Origin: Oscillospiraceae bacterium HV4-5-C5C
GTDB taxonomy: Bacteria > Bacillota > Clostridia > Saccharofermentanales > Fastidiosipilaceae
Length of the DNA stretch: 64,000 bases
Direction of reading: 5' to 3'
Assembly (NCBI GenBank): GCA_012034405.1
Contig: JAAVLZ010000005.1
Coordinates: forward strand, 62,001-126,000
A model generated the notes under the pieces. The model made no database searches, was not told the origin of the DNA, and saw only the letters and a list, made by a program, of their open reading frames with translations. Position numbers and translations under genes: made by a program. Below are positions 8,739 through 17,189 of this stretch, one piece after another (the first letter of the stretch is position 1; each line of letters opens with the position of its first letter).

Positions 8739-8791
8739 CTGCCGCCGGACAGGCGCAGCTGGTCCTGGTTGAATAGAAAGGTGGAATGTAT

Positions 8792-9046
8792 ATGGGTATT
8801 ATCGGTTGGATTATAATTGGTGCACTGGCAGGTTGGATTGCCAGCAAAATCATGGGCAAGGACGCTCAAATGGGAGCAATTGCTAATATTATCGTCGGTA
8901 TCATCGGCGGTTTTCTGGGCGGCTTTGTTGTCAATTTAGTTGGCGGAAAAGGGATCACCGGGTTTAATGTGTGGAGTTTGCTGGTGGCCGTTTTAGGTTC
9001 AGTTATTCTACTCTGGATCATTAATTTCTTCAGCCGCAAAAGATAA
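8792..9046 (+). CDS. GlsB/YeaQ/YmgE-family stress membrane protein
   Basis: This 84-residue protein has three hydrophobic glycine-rich helices and the family signature GWIIIGALAGWIASKIMG, then NIIVGIIGGFLGG, ending in a short basic tail (FSRKR). Members are small membrane proteins induced by stress; in Gram-positives they often accompany Asp23-type envelope stress proteins. An ATG at 8786 touches the AAAGGTGG ribosome site, so the ATG at 8792, seven bases away, is chosen. It is monocistronic, with a terminator after it. Confidence 0.92.
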   Translation: MGIIGWIIIGALAGWIASKIMGKDAQMGAIANIIVGIIGGFLGGFVVNLVGGKGITGFNVWSLLVAVLGSVILLWIINFFSRKR

Positions 9047-9099
9047 CAGCTGAAGCCGGAATAAGCTGACTGGCTGATTCAGCCTGTCTGAAGCAAACG

Positions 9100-9137
9100 A
9101 GCGTCAAGGTCTTAGCAAAGGCCCTGGCGCTTGTTTT
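9100..9137 (+). terminator. Terminator of the GlsB-type gene
   Basis: A 12-bp imperfect hairpin (9100-9111 with 9120-9131, GU pairs allowed) is followed by TGTTTTTG, 53 bases after the stop codon. Confidence 0.75.
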
Positions 9138-9203
9138 TGATTACGAGGGTGATTCCGTCAGGTTACAGCGCGCTGGCAGCTGGCGGGTTAAGGTGGTCTG
9201 GCC

Positions 9204-9235
9204 GTTATTGACATATGTCAATAACATAATATACT
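9204..9235 (+). promoter_or_regulatory. Promoter with perfect palindromic operator before the DUF134-NifX gene
   Basis: TTATTGACATATGTCAATAA (9205-9224), extended by one more G/C pair to 22 bp, is a perfect palindrome. It contains the -35 box TTGACA (9208-9213), which is followed after 16 bases by TATACT (9230-9235). A factor bound here would compete with polymerase. The DUF134 helix-turn-helix encoded next is the obvious candidate for autoregulation (inference). Confidence 0.78.
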
Positions 9236-9295
9236 ACAGATAGAAATCATCCGTTACGCGGTTTGTGCCAACCGGTCAGGAGGCAACTATTTCTC

Positions 9296-10072
9296 ATGTC
9301 GCGTCCCATTAAGCGCCGCAGAGTTTGCGGCTTACCCGCTTGTTGCCGTTTCGGACCGCTGGACGGTCTGCGTCCGCCGCTGGCGCCAGTAGTGCTGACC
9401 GTGGACGAGTATGAGTGCATCCGTCTGATTGATTACAATCGTTTGACCCAGGCAGATTGCGCGATGCAGATGGCAGTAGCCCGGACGACGGTCCAGGGTA
9501 TCTATGATGGCGCGCGCCGCAAATTAGCCCTGGCCTTAGTTGAGGGCCGGATGATTCAGATTGAAGGCGGCCGGTATCAGCTTTGTGAAGCCACATCCGG
9601 GCGTTGCCGGAGGCTGTACAAGTCTGCCTGCCCCCGGCAGGCAAGCGGTAAAAGATGCCAGGCGGAGCTCTCAGATATAAAGGAGATGGACATGGATAAG
9701 ATCGCAGTAGCAGCTGAAAAAGATCAGGTATCAGCCCATTTTGGACACTGCAGCCAGTTTCATATTTTTACGGTCTCTGACCGGCAGATTACCGGCGCTG
9801 CCGTCGTGCCTAACCGGGCTCAGGCATGCCAGTCCCTGCCGGAATATTTAGCCAGGCAGGGTGTCACGGTCATCATCAGCGGCGGCATGGGAGCCGGCGC
9901 CCGTCAGGGATTGACAGCGCAGGGGTTTACGGTAATTACGGGTGCCAGCGGCCCGGCCAGACTGGCAGCAGAGCAATATCTGAACGGTCACTTGCAGGAT
10001 CTGGACGCAGGCTGCTCACAGCACGAGCACGCGGACGGTTCAGCGGGGCAGATGCGGCCAGCATCAGACTAA
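9296..10072 (+). CDS. DUF134 (UPF0251) DNA-binding domain fused to NifX/NifB-type Fe-Mo cofactor domain
   Basis: Residues 1-98 form a DUF134/UPF0251 domain (SRPIKRRRVC, TVDEYECIRLIDY, then a helix-turn-helix ARTTVQGIYDGARRKLA). Residues about 133-240 form a dinitrogenase iron-molybdenum cofactor-type domain (DKIAVAAEKDQVSAHFGHC, VIISGGMGAGARQGL). A Cys-rich joint (C104, C112, C121) lies between. Such proteins are thought to link metal- or redox-cofactor sensing to transcription, but the role is not established. ATG 9296 has AGGAGG 12 bases upstream; a TTG at 9263 is open but has no ribosome site. An internal AAAGGAG (9679-9685) lies exactly six bases before ATG 9692, where the second domain begins, so that domain may also be made alone. 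Confidence 0.88.
   Translation: MSRPIKRRRVCGLPACCRFGPLDGLRPPLAPVVLTVDEYECIRLIDYNRLTQADCAMQMAVARTTVQGIYDGARRKLALALVEGRMIQIEGGRYQLCEATSGRCRRLYKSACPRQASGKRCQAELSDIKEMDMDKIAVAAEKDQVSAHFGHCSQFHIFTVSDRQITGAAVVPNRAQACQSLPEYLARQGVTVIISGGMGAGARQGLTAQGFTVITGASGPARLAAEQYLNGHLQDLDAGCSQHEHADGSAGQMRPASD
9679..9694 (+). promoter_or_regulatory. Internal ribosome binding site and start codon for the NifX-like domain
   Basis: AAAGGAG (9679-9685), a six-base spacer and an in-frame ATG (9692) lie within the DUF134-NifX gene, exactly at the domain boundary (MDKIAVAA). This is a better spaced site than the one for the full-length start. It would give a 126-residue free NifX-like protein. Confidence 0.6.
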
Positions 10073-10084
10073 GTAAGCGGGGCG

Positions 10085-10537
10085 CTAAAAAAAGCACTTA
10101 AGCAAACCGTTCCGGGCCGGCTTATAGGTCAGCTCGCTGAAGCGCTCATCTGAATAGAGCTTCAGCATATCCGCAAAGTCCGGGGTGGTGGCCGCAGGGT
10201 CCAGGTCGGCCCGCCGCATCCAGAACACCCTGCCTTCAGCGGAGCCGCGTAGTTCACCGCTGAATTGAGCGGTCTGATATAGCAGCACCATATAACGCTT
10301 GCCGTTATCAAACTCCCACTGCTTAATGCCGCAAAGTGCCGGGTGACGGATCAGTAAGCCCGTTTCCTCCTTTACCTCACGGATCACTGATTCTACCAGG
10401 CTTTCGCCTGCCTCAACGTGTCCGCCGGGGAAGGTAAGTCCCCGCCAGTCAGGATCCAGCCGGTCTTGCACCAGCACCTTATCTCCCTGGGTAATCATGC
10501 ACATATTTGTCAGTTCCACCACGGTCTGCTGTCCCAT
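10085..10537 (-). CDS. Nudix hydrolase
   Basis: The Nudix box is complete: GGHVEAGESLVESVIREVKE followed by ETG, with the catalytic REVKEE core. Nudix enzymes cleave nucleoside diphosphate-X compounds; the 150-residue size and the ELTNMCMI N terminus resemble MutT/8-oxo-dGTP-type members, but the substrate is not certain. The ATG at 10537 has AAAGG nine bases upstream. The earlier in-frame ATG at 10567 has no ribosome site. It is convergent with the DUF134-NifX gene, with a 12-base gap. Confidence 0.9.
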   Translation of the reverse strand: MGQQTVVELTNMCMITQGDKVLVQDRLDPDWRGLTFPGGHVEAGESLVESVIREVKEETGLLIRHPALCGIKQWEFDNGKRYMVLLYQTAQFSGELRGSAEGRVFWMRRADLDPAATTPDFADMLKLYSDERFSELTYKPARNGLLKCFF

Positions 10538-10631
10538 CTGTCCGGACCTTTCTGCTATAGCTTTCATGCAAGGCGGTTTTATGAATCAAAAGCGGGAAGT
10601 GGCATCACAAGAGCTTCAGGCAGAGCCAGTC

Positions 10632-11240
10632 TCACGCTCCTGAGCTGCCTTCAAAGGCCGGTCTCAGTTCCGGGAAAGGGCAAAAGACCGGCGGAGGGAG
10701 TGGATGCGGTCCTAATATTTTCTCCATCCAGATCATATCGTACCAGCGGTTAAACTTGCAGCCGCATTGATGGAAGTACGCCGCTTGCCGGAAGCCCATA
10801 TGCTCATGAAAATCCGCGCTACGACAGGTCAGATAGGGATCCGGCGCAGCAGGAAAACTGATGCAGGCATTCAGGTTCAAAATTCCCTGCCGGCGCAGCA
10901 ATGCCTCCAGTACAGTATATAATTGCCGGCCCAGGCCTCTGCCTTGAGCCTCCTCAGCCAGATATACAGTGGTTTCCACCGCCCAGGTATATGCGGCCCG
11001 CTCTTTAAAGGGGCCCGCATAGGCATAGCCTAATACCTTGCTCCCCTCTGACACCAGTATATAGGGATAGCGCCGCAGCGTTTGCTTTATCCGTTCCGCA
11101 AACGTCTGGACGGTCGGGACGCGGGTTTCAAAGGTTATGGCCGTATCTGTAACATACGGCGCGTAGACTGCCAGCAGCGCCGGCGCGTCCGCCGGATCCG
11201 CCGTCCGGATGCGCAGGCCGGGGTTTGGGTCATGATTCAT
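10632..11240 (-). CDS. GNAT acetyltransferase, phosphinothricin-acetyltransferase-like
   Basis: N-terminal IRTADPADAPALLAVYAPYVTDTAITFE matches the PAT-type GNAT start, and VYLAEEAQGRGLGRQLYTVLEALL carries the acetyl-CoA-binding Q/RxxGxG/A motif. The HEHMGFRQAAYFHQCGCKFNRWYDMIWM end is also typical of this subgroup. It is a cytoplasmic N-acetyltransferase. The natural substrate could be an amino acid or a toxic amine and cannot be fixed from sequence. The ribosome site is weak. Confidence 0.87.
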   Translation of the reverse strand: MNHDPNPGLRIRTADPADAPALLAVYAPYVTDTAITFETRVPTVQTFAERIKQTLRRYPYILVSEGSKVLGYAYAGPFKERAAYTWAVETTVYLAEEAQGRGLGRQLYTVLEALLRRQGILNLNACISFPAAPDPYLTCRSADFHEHMGFRQAAYFHQCGCKFNRWYDMIWMEKILGPHPLPPPVFCPFPELRPAFEGSSGA

Positions 11241-11277
11241 AAGCTAAGCCATCTGTCTCCCTGATGCTGTGCTGAAA

Positions 11278-11297
11278 ACCGGTCATGATTGACCGGT
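11278..11297 (-). terminator. Terminator overlapping the stop of the DUF1304 gene
   Basis: ACCGGTCA and TGACCGGT form a perfect 8-bp stem with a four-base loop. On the minus strand TTTT (11277-11274) follows. The hairpin begins in the stop codon. Confidence 0.65.
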
Positions 11298-11662
11298 CAG
11301 AGGCCAAAAATTGAAATAAGAACAAAGGCCAGCATGGCCAGCCCGCCTTGCTTAAGGATCAGCTTGGGCTGGCTGCTGATGCCGCCGTAAACTGCCACCA
11401 GAATGATATAGCCCAGCAGCAGTAAAACCGCGCTGCGGGAGCGCAGGGCAAAACGGGTAAGCAGCAGCAATACCGCAATCAAAGCGTTGTAGACACCTTG
11501 ATTTTTAAACAGCAGGTTGACTGAAGGTCGTTTCAGTTCTTCCTCTTCCATCGCGAAAGTCCTGGCGGTCAGGGCGGACCGGGTCGCAATGGTTTCCAGG
11601 TAAAAAATAAACAGAAACTCCAGTGCAATCAGCACAATCAGGATGGTGTTAATAATGCTCAT
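11297..11662 (-). CDS. DUF1304 family membrane protein
   Basis: 121 residues with four hydrophobic helices. The first is followed by LETIATRS, and NLLFKNQGVYNALIAVLLL is the DUF1304 core. ILVAVYGG sits in the third to fourth helix region. The function of the family is unknown. The start has GGGAGG close upstream. It appears to be a single-gene unit with its own terminator. Confidence 0.85.
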   Translation of the reverse strand: MSIINTILIVLIALEFLFIFYLETIATRSALTARTFAMEEEELKRPSVNLLFKNQGVYNALIAVLLLLTRFALRSRSAVLLLLGYIILVAVYGGISSQPKLILKQGGLAMLAFVLISIFGL

Positions 11663-11759
11663 AAAGCCTCCCTATATCTGCCTGAAACAGGCAAATCCTG
11701 AGCCCGTAAGATAACTGAAAACGGAGGACTGTTCTTATTTTATCATGATTGGTAATCGG

Positions 11760-12575
11760 TTAAGCCTGCCAATCCAGCTCAGCGCAGATCGGATAATGGT
11801 CAGACAACCAGACACCATCAACTTCAGTCTCCCATTTGCTGACATGGCTGCAATATAGCTGCTTCGGACTGTACAGCGCAGCTGATCCTGCCCGCGCCGC
11901 GGTGGAGCCCTGTTTTAAAAAGATGTAATCAATACTGCAGGGCGGATCTGCCGGCGAAAAGGAGTGAAAGGTAATGCCGATACCTTCCGTGAGATTGAGG
12001 AAATCCGGATTCTGCTGCAGCAGCCGCAGTTCCGGGCTGTCCGGCTGAGCATTAAAATCTCCGGCCAGCAATACCGGGGCCTGAGGCAATAAGGGTACGG
12101 TTTTCAGATACTGCAGGACCTGCCGCAGGCCCAACTCACGCGCCGGGCTGCCCTCATGATCCAGATGCAGATTCAGGACCCGGAAGATCTGCCCGCAGCT
12201 TAAATCCTGAAATAAAGCCGCGGTACAGACCCGGGGACAGGTAGACTGGACCGCATAACGGCTGCCAGGTTCATAAGGCTGGGGAGACAGCCAGAAAGTC
12301 TCCATTTGCAGGAGATTAAAACGCTCTTTTTTAAAGGCAACCGGAACCTGTTCATCCGACAGCGTCGCGCTGCGCGGACAACCAATCAGGTAATAATCCG
12401 GCAGCGAAGCCTTCAACCAGGCCGCCACATGGGGTAAAACCTCCTGAAACGCCACAATATCGGGTTGCTGACGCGCCAGTTCAGCCAGAATCAGGGGTTG
12501 ACGGAAGCAAAAATTATTGCTGCCATCTTGTCCGTAATCGCAGCGGATATTAAAAGTCACAAACTTCAAACTCAC
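11760..12575 (-). CDS. Endonuclease/exonuclease/phosphatase-family hydrolase
   Basis: 271 residues with the EEP-fold catalytic blocks: FNIR at the N terminus, IVAFQEV (metal-binding Glu), LHLDHEG, LLAGDFNAQ (Asp-Asn) and LSDHYPI (terminal Asp-His). There is no signal peptide, so it is cytoplasmic. Substrates of this group range from DNA to sugar phosphates and phospholipids. The start is GTG, with AGAGG eight bases upstream. Confidence 0.9.
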   Translation of the reverse strand: MSLKFVTFNIRCDYGQDGSNNFCFRQPLILAELARQQPDIVAFQEVLPHVAAWLKASLPDYYLIGCPRSATLSDEQVPVAFKKERFNLLQMETFWLSPQPYEPGSRYAVQSTCPRVCTAALFQDLSCGQIFRVLNLHLDHEGSPARELGLRQVLQYLKTVPLLPQAPVLLAGDFNAQPDSPELRLLQQNPDFLNLTEGIGITFHSFSPADPPCSIDYIFLKQGSTAARAGSAALYSPKQLYCSHVSKWETEVDGVWLSDHYPICAELDWQA

Positions 12576-12718
12576 TTACTTAACCTCTTTCCTACTTTAC
12601 CAAGCCAAGGCTCAGCCGCCTGGACTCAATTATCTACCTATCTTAAGCAAAGTGAGCCGCAGTTTCAAACCTCAGGCGCAAGCTGAGGCAGGTTTTACGC
12701 CGCGCCGCCCGGTCCCGG

Positions 12719-14194
12719 TCAGTCCGTTTCCAGCGAAAAAGCCGCGAAGGACAAGTTTCCGCTGCCCTGGTACTCAAAATACAGCGATTGAAGCCCATCC
12801 GGAATCTGAATCCCAGCGGTAAAAGCCCGCCATTCGTTGTTTCCGCCTACCGCAACGCCACCCAAGGCTTTCCCATCCCAGGCAGTTTTAACCAGCAGCT
12901 CTCCCTTTCCTCCACGCGTGCAGACTGTCAGGCGCCTGATTCCCTGGCAGTCAAAGAAGCGAAAGCCTGCCACTGCGCCGGCTCTCATATTAGCGATGTA
13001 GCTCAGACCTTCCTGTCCATCCGGCTGATCCTGGGTGATGCGGGGAAAACGGCAGTCCATCCAGTCGCCGGGCTTACCGACGGTCATGGCCTCAGTCGCG
13101 CAATATAAGCTGCAGGCTATATACGCCGGATAGGCGCCCTCACCGCGCAGTGGTTCAGCCTGTGGTCCGCAGGAAGTCATGGAGACTTGCGGGATACTAC
13201 CGTCAGGCAGGATCCGCACTTTTTCAATACAGCCCTGGCGGCTGAAATTGCAGCCGTTGGTATGGCGGTGATAAAACACATACCAATCGTCGTTCACCTG
13301 TACCAGACTGCCGTGATTGTTACCACCATAATACATGGGCCGGGCAGCTGGTTTATAGCTGTCAATAAACAGATCACAGTTGCTGACCAGGGTGCCCATA
13401 TATTTAAATGGACCCAGCGGCGAGGCGCTCACCGCATAGCAAAGCTCATGACTCAGGACGGATGAATAGACAAAATAATACGCTCCGTTTATTTTCCGGA
13501 TAGATGAAGCCTCAAAAAAAGCATGTCCCTCAAAGCCGGTACCATCGGCATAAGACGCCGAAGGCACCACAAAAGCCGGCTTGACGGCCACCGTCAGCAG
13601 GTCCGGATCCAGAACGGTCACCATAGCGCCGTGGCGCCGGGGATTATCCGGCATACAAAAGCCAGTGTACAAGTATAGCTTGCCGTGCTCAAACAGGACA
13701 CCCGGATCAAACTGAGGCTCATCAGCAGCGGTCTCACCCAGTAATGAACCGTCCGGATAATGAACATGGCCATAAAACTCAAACGGGCCGGCCGGCTGCG
13801 GGCTGACCGCTACAGACACCACGCCCAGCTTGTCCAGCACATAAAATAAATAATAACGCCCGTCCGCGCCCCGGGTCACATCCGGCGCAAACAGCAGCAT
13901 ATCACCGTCCGGATTCAGCGGATCAGCGTCGCGAGGATAGATAACCCCCTCATAGCGCCAGTTACCTAAATCAGCTGTGGGCGCGGACCAGCAGACATAG
14001 TCATTCTGGCAATACTCATAACCGCCAAAATGGTCATGCGACCCATATACATAGACCCGGTCGTCATAAACATAGGGCTCCCCGTCCGGCACATATTCCC
14101 AGCCTGGCAGATAAGGATTAACCCCCTGCCGCAAATTAGCCGCCAGCTGAAGCCTCAGCTGCTTTACATCCACTCTGCTCTGATTGTCCCGCAT
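12719..14194 (-). CDS. GH43 glycoside hydrolase with C-terminal beta-sandwich module
   Basis: The five-blade GH43 signals are visible: PDGEPYVYDDRVYVYGSHD near the N terminus, LLFAPDVTRGADGRYYLFY (transition-state Asp), and HAFFEASSIRKINGAYYFVY (general-acid Glu). The first carboxylate is in a GEP context rather than the common DP, as in some GH43 subfamilies. The last 120 residues look like a CBM6-type module. The likely activity is beta-xylosidase or alpha-arabinofuranosidase on plant oligosaccharides. There is no signal peptide, so it acts on imported sugars. GAGGTG precedes the ATG. The gene stands alone; the nearest sugar importer is 19 kb away. Confidence 0.88.
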   Translation of the reverse strand: MRDNQSRVDVKQLRLQLAANLRQGVNPYLPGWEYVPDGEPYVYDDRVYVYGSHDHFGGYEYCQNDYVCWSAPTADLGNWRYEGVIYPRDADPLNPDGDMLLFAPDVTRGADGRYYLFYVLDKLGVVSVAVSPQPAGPFEFYGHVHYPDGSLLGETAADEPQFDPGVLFEHGKLYLYTGFCMPDNPRRHGAMVTVLDPDLLTVAVKPAFVVPSASYADGTGFEGHAFFEASSIRKINGAYYFVYSSVLSHELCYAVSASPLGPFKYMGTLVSNCDLFIDSYKPAARPMYYGGNNHGSLVQVNDDWYVFYHRHTNGCNFSRQGCIEKVRILPDGSIPQVSMTSCGPQAEPLRGEGAYPAYIACSLYCATEAMTVGKPGDWMDCRFPRITQDQPDGQEGLSYIANMRAGAVAGFRFFDCQGIRRLTVCTRGGKGELLVKTAWDGKALGGVAVGGNNEWRAFTAGIQIPDGLQSLYFEYQGSGNLSFAAFSLETD

Positions 14195-14540
14195 CTGTCA
14201 CCTCATGCACAGGCACGGTGCGCCTGCATTTTCTTTCCAGTTTAAGCTTAGCAGCATTTAAGCCGCCTGGCCTGCCAATTATTGCCGTTTTTATGATGAT
14301 CCTTGTCCGGCTCCCATGGCGGCCCGGTCATTAATCGTTGTGGCAATGTTGCATTCTTTATTCCTTATTCTTGCAGATTGTTTCCATATTTCTGTCATAT
14401 TTTATTTTTTCCTTCATTCTTAAGTTGTATTCTGCAAGTTCTAATCATATAATCCTCATAACGCAGTTCAATCGCGTCCTGCAAATCCGGGATGCGGCCG
14501 CGGCTTTAGGGCAGCGGAAAGAAAGGAAGCAACAATCAGC
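14195..14540. other. Intergenic region between divergent GH43 and cytosine deaminase-like genes
   Basis: 346 bases. The part near the GH43 gene shows no clear element. The right half is AT-rich and holds a good plus-strand promoter (14425-14453). The transcribed leader (about 14460-14540) is GC-rich and could fold (CTGC at 14479-14482 with GCAG further down), but I recognise no known riboswitch class in it. Confidence 0.6.
14425..14453 (+). promoter_or_regulatory. Promoter of the deaminase/urea-type importer operon
   Basis: TTGTAT (14425-14430), a 17-base spacer and TATAAT (14448-14453) precede the codA-like gene with a leader of about 80 bases. Confidence 0.65.
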
Positions 14541-15827
14541 ATGCATATTCAGCAATGTCGGATTCGTGGCAAAGAAGGACTTTGGGAGCTTGAGATTTCA
14601 GACGGACGCTTTCAAAAGATACGGCCGCAGCAGGCCCCGGCTGAGCTCGCGACAGCGGTCCCGGCTGATCAGATTTTTGCCCGCTCCGATCAGGATTGTA
14701 TCAATGCGCAGGGGCGTCTTCTCCTGCCACCCTTTGTCGAGCCGCATATCCATCTGGACTGTGTGCTCACCGCAGGCCAGCCTCACTATAATATGTCCGG
14801 CACCTTGTTTGAAGGTATCAGCACCTGGGATGAGTACAAAACGCAGGTGCCGCTGGAAGTAGCTGCCATCAAAGACCGCGCGCGGCAGGCCTTAAGGCTG
14901 ATGGCGGAATATGGCGTTCAGTTTGTCCGTTCGCATGTTGATGTGACCGAAGCCTCGTTCAAAGGCGTCCAGGCTTTGCTGGAGCTCCGCGAAGAACTGC
15001 GGGGCACCATGGAAATCCAGCTGGTTGCCTTTCCGCAAAACGGCATTCTGTCAACCCGCGGCGGTAAAGAACTGATGATCAGGGCAATGGAAATGGGCGT
15101 CGATTGTGTCGGCGGTATACCCCATTATGAATTCAGCCGTGATTACGGCGTGGATTCTTTGAAATTCATTTTTGATCTGGCTGAAAAATACGATGCCATG
15201 GTTGACGTTCACTGCGATGAAATGGACGACGAACAATCACGATATCTGGAGGTCCTGGCCACTGAAGCCTGGGAACGCGGCTGGGGACCGCGCACCGTGG
15301 CCGCCCATACCTGTGCGATGGGTTCATACAACGACAGTTACTACAACAAACTGCTGCGGGTCCTGCAGGCCTCCGGCATTCATTTTAACGCCTGCCCGAC
15401 TGAAAGTATTCATTTACAGGGGCGGACGGAACCGTATCCCAAGCGCCGCGGCATTACGCGCATAAAGGAATTAAGCAGCGCCGGACTGAATGTCGCTTTA
15501 GGGCAGGACTCCATAGCGGATCCGTGGTATCCCATCGGGACCGGCAATCCGCTCAGGGTGCTGGATATGGGACTGCATGTCGGACACTTATTAGGCTATC
15601 AGGATATTTCTCATGCGCTGGATTTCATCTCCGTCAATGGCGCCAGAAACTTATGTCTGGGCGACCAGTACGGAATTATGGAAGGCCGGCCGGCTGATTT
15701 TATTCTGCTGGACGCCAAAGATGACTATGAGGCGCTCCGCTTCTTAAGTCCGGTTTTATTATCCGTTCATAACGGTAAAATTCTGGCTCAAAAACAGCCT
15801 GCCCGCGCAGCTGTTTATGATATTTGA
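14541..15827 (+). CDS. codA: Cytosine deaminase-like amidohydrolase
   Basis: The sequence is collinear with E. coli CodA throughout. Metal and catalytic residues are present: H69xH71 (EPHIHLD), H224 and E227 (VDVHCDEMDDEQSR), H256 (AAHTCAM) and D323. NIHLQGR-type and PKRRGITR blocks are also kept. CodA hydrolyses cytosine to uracil and ammonia. Where E. coli has His-Asp-Asp around the catalytic Asp, this protein has Gln322-Asp323-Ser324, as in many Bacillota relatives. That position affects pyrimidine recognition in CodA, so the substrate may differ (another aminated heterocycle). It is cytoplasmic and the first gene of an operon with a urea-type importer, which suggests nitrogen salvage. Confidence 0.87.
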   Translation: MHIQQCRIRGKEGLWELEISDGRFQKIRPQQAPAELATAVPADQIFARSDQDCINAQGRLLLPPFVEPHIHLDCVLTAGQPHYNMSGTLFEGISTWDEYKTQVPLEVAAIKDRARQALRLMAEYGVQFVRSHVDVTEASFKGVQALLELREELRGTMEIQLVAFPQNGILSTRGGKELMIRAMEMGVDCVGGIPHYEFSRDYGVDSLKFIFDLAEKYDAMVDVHCDEMDDEQSRYLEVLATEAWERGWGPRTVAAHTCAMGSYNDSYYNKLLRVLQASGIHFNACPTESIHLQGRTEPYPKRRGITRIKELSSAGLNVALGQDSIADPWYPIGTGNPLRVLDMGLHVGHLLGYQDISHALDFISVNGARNLCLGDQYGIMEGRPADFILLDAKDDYEALRFLSPVLLSVHNGKILAQKQPARAAVYDI

Positions 15828-15885
15828 GGCAGCAGTTTCAGCGTGATTGAGACTGCATTTCATTAACTGATGGGGGGAAATCATC

Positions 15886-17184
15886 ATGACAAAATTCAAA
15901 CAGCTGGCTTTGACCCTGGTGGCCTTGGTAACCGCTCTGGGCATGGGCGCCTGCTCTGCCGGCAGCAGCAGTACGACCGCCGGAGTAACAACTACAGCTG
16001 GCGGCAGCACTGCCGCGGGCAGCGATCTGGCGGAGAGCAGTGCTGCCGGAGAGCAAACCACAGCGGCCGGCAGTACAACCGCGGATGGGGACCGTATCAA
16101 AATCGGCCTGGTCTTTTCTCTGACCGGAGCAACCGCTATCTCTGAGCAATGTATGTATAACTCCGCTATCCTGGCTCTGGATGAAATCAACGCAGCCGGC
16201 GGCATTGGCGGGCGTCAGATAGACTATATTGTCAAAGACTACGCCACGGACGCGGATACAGCGGTTAAAGTCGTCAAGGACCTGATTCTGCAGGATCAGG
16301 TCAGCGCTATTGTAGGATTATATACCTCAGCTTCGCGCGTGGCAGTAGAACCCGTGCTGGAAGAATACAAGGTGCCGCTGGTCTACCCGACCTTCTACGA
16401 GGGCGAAACCCCCAATCCCTATGTTATTTACACCGGTGCGGTGCCCAACCAGCAGGGTGATTACTTTATACCCTATCTGATGGATAATGTGTCCAGGAAT
16501 TTTTACCTCATCGGTACGGACACCACTTATGCCGCCACCATTAACGAACAGGCCAAAGTCAAGCTGGCTGAGCTGGGCGGAAACCTGGTCGGTGAAGAGC
16601 TGGTTTCATCTGACACCACAGACTTTTCCGATGTCATCGCCAAAATCCGCAATCAGACCGGAGACGAGGGTTGCGTCATCTACGCCAATTTAAACGGTGA
16701 CAGCGGTACGGCTTTTTATACCCAGTTTCACGCGGCCGGCTTAGCCGATAACTACACCATAGCCTCCTTCATCATGGATGAGTCCTTTTCTACCGCTCTG
16801 GGTGACGCGGCAGTCGGAACCTACGCCTGCGTAAACTATTTTAATTCCATTGATACACCCGCTAACTCAGCTTATCTGAAAAGCTACGCAGCTGAATTTG
16901 GTGAGGATCAGGCCAAAGCCGTAACCGCCGTGGGTGAGTCAACCTATGACGCCGTTAACCTGCTGGCTCAGGCACTGGAAAAGAGCGGTTCAGATTTATC
17001 TGCCGATACCATTCTGGCTAATTTTGACAATCTGACCTTTGACGCGCCTCAGGGCACCATTAAAGTTGATCCGGAAACGCATCATATTTATTGCAAAGCC
17101 CGCATCGGTTTAGTGCAGTCGGATGGCAGCATCAAAGTCGTCTATGAAACGGATGATGTAATCAAACCAGAGCCGACCAGGTAA
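15886..17184 (+). CDS. Urea/amide-type ABC substrate-binding lipoprotein (UrtA-like)
   Basis: The lipobox is GAC at about residues 21-23, then comes a Ser/Thr/Ala/Gly-rich linker to about residue 65. The periplasmic-binding-type-1 domain follows: IKIGLVFSLTGATAISEQCMYN, AVKVVKDLILQDQVSAIVGLYTSASR and VPLVYPTFYEGETPNPYVIYTG. The last two blocks are typical of UrtA/AmiC/FmdD proteins that bind urea or short amides. Its partner genes are complete. Because the operon starts with a deaminase, the ligand may instead be a nucleobase or related compound. GGGGGG lies upstream of the ATG. Confidence 0.88.
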   Translation: MTKFKQLALTLVALVTALGMGACSAGSSSTTAGVTTTAGGSTAAGSDLAESSAAGEQTTAAGSTTADGDRIKIGLVFSLTGATAISEQCMYNSAILALDEINAAGGIGGRQIDYIVKDYATDADTAVKVVKDLILQDQVSAIVGLYTSASRVAVEPVLEEYKVPLVYPTFYEGETPNPYVIYTGAVPNQQGDYFIPYLMDNVSRNFYLIGTDTTYAATINEQAKVKLAELGGNLVGEELVSSDTTDFSDVIAKIRNQTGDEGCVIYANLNGDSGTAFYTQFHAAGLADNYTIASFIMDESFSTALGDAAVGTYACVNYFNSIDTPANSAYLKSYAAEFGEDQAKAVTAVGESTYDAVNLLAQALEKSGSDLSADTILANFDNLTFDAPQGTIKVDPETHHIYCKARIGLVQSDGSIKVVYETDDVIKPEPTR

Positions 17185-17189
17185 GTGAG

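Noticed and set aside
14460-14540. GC-rich leader of the codA-like gene as a riboswitch (guanidine, purine or preQ1)
   Set aside because: It is foldable but no conserved core of any class I know could be matched.
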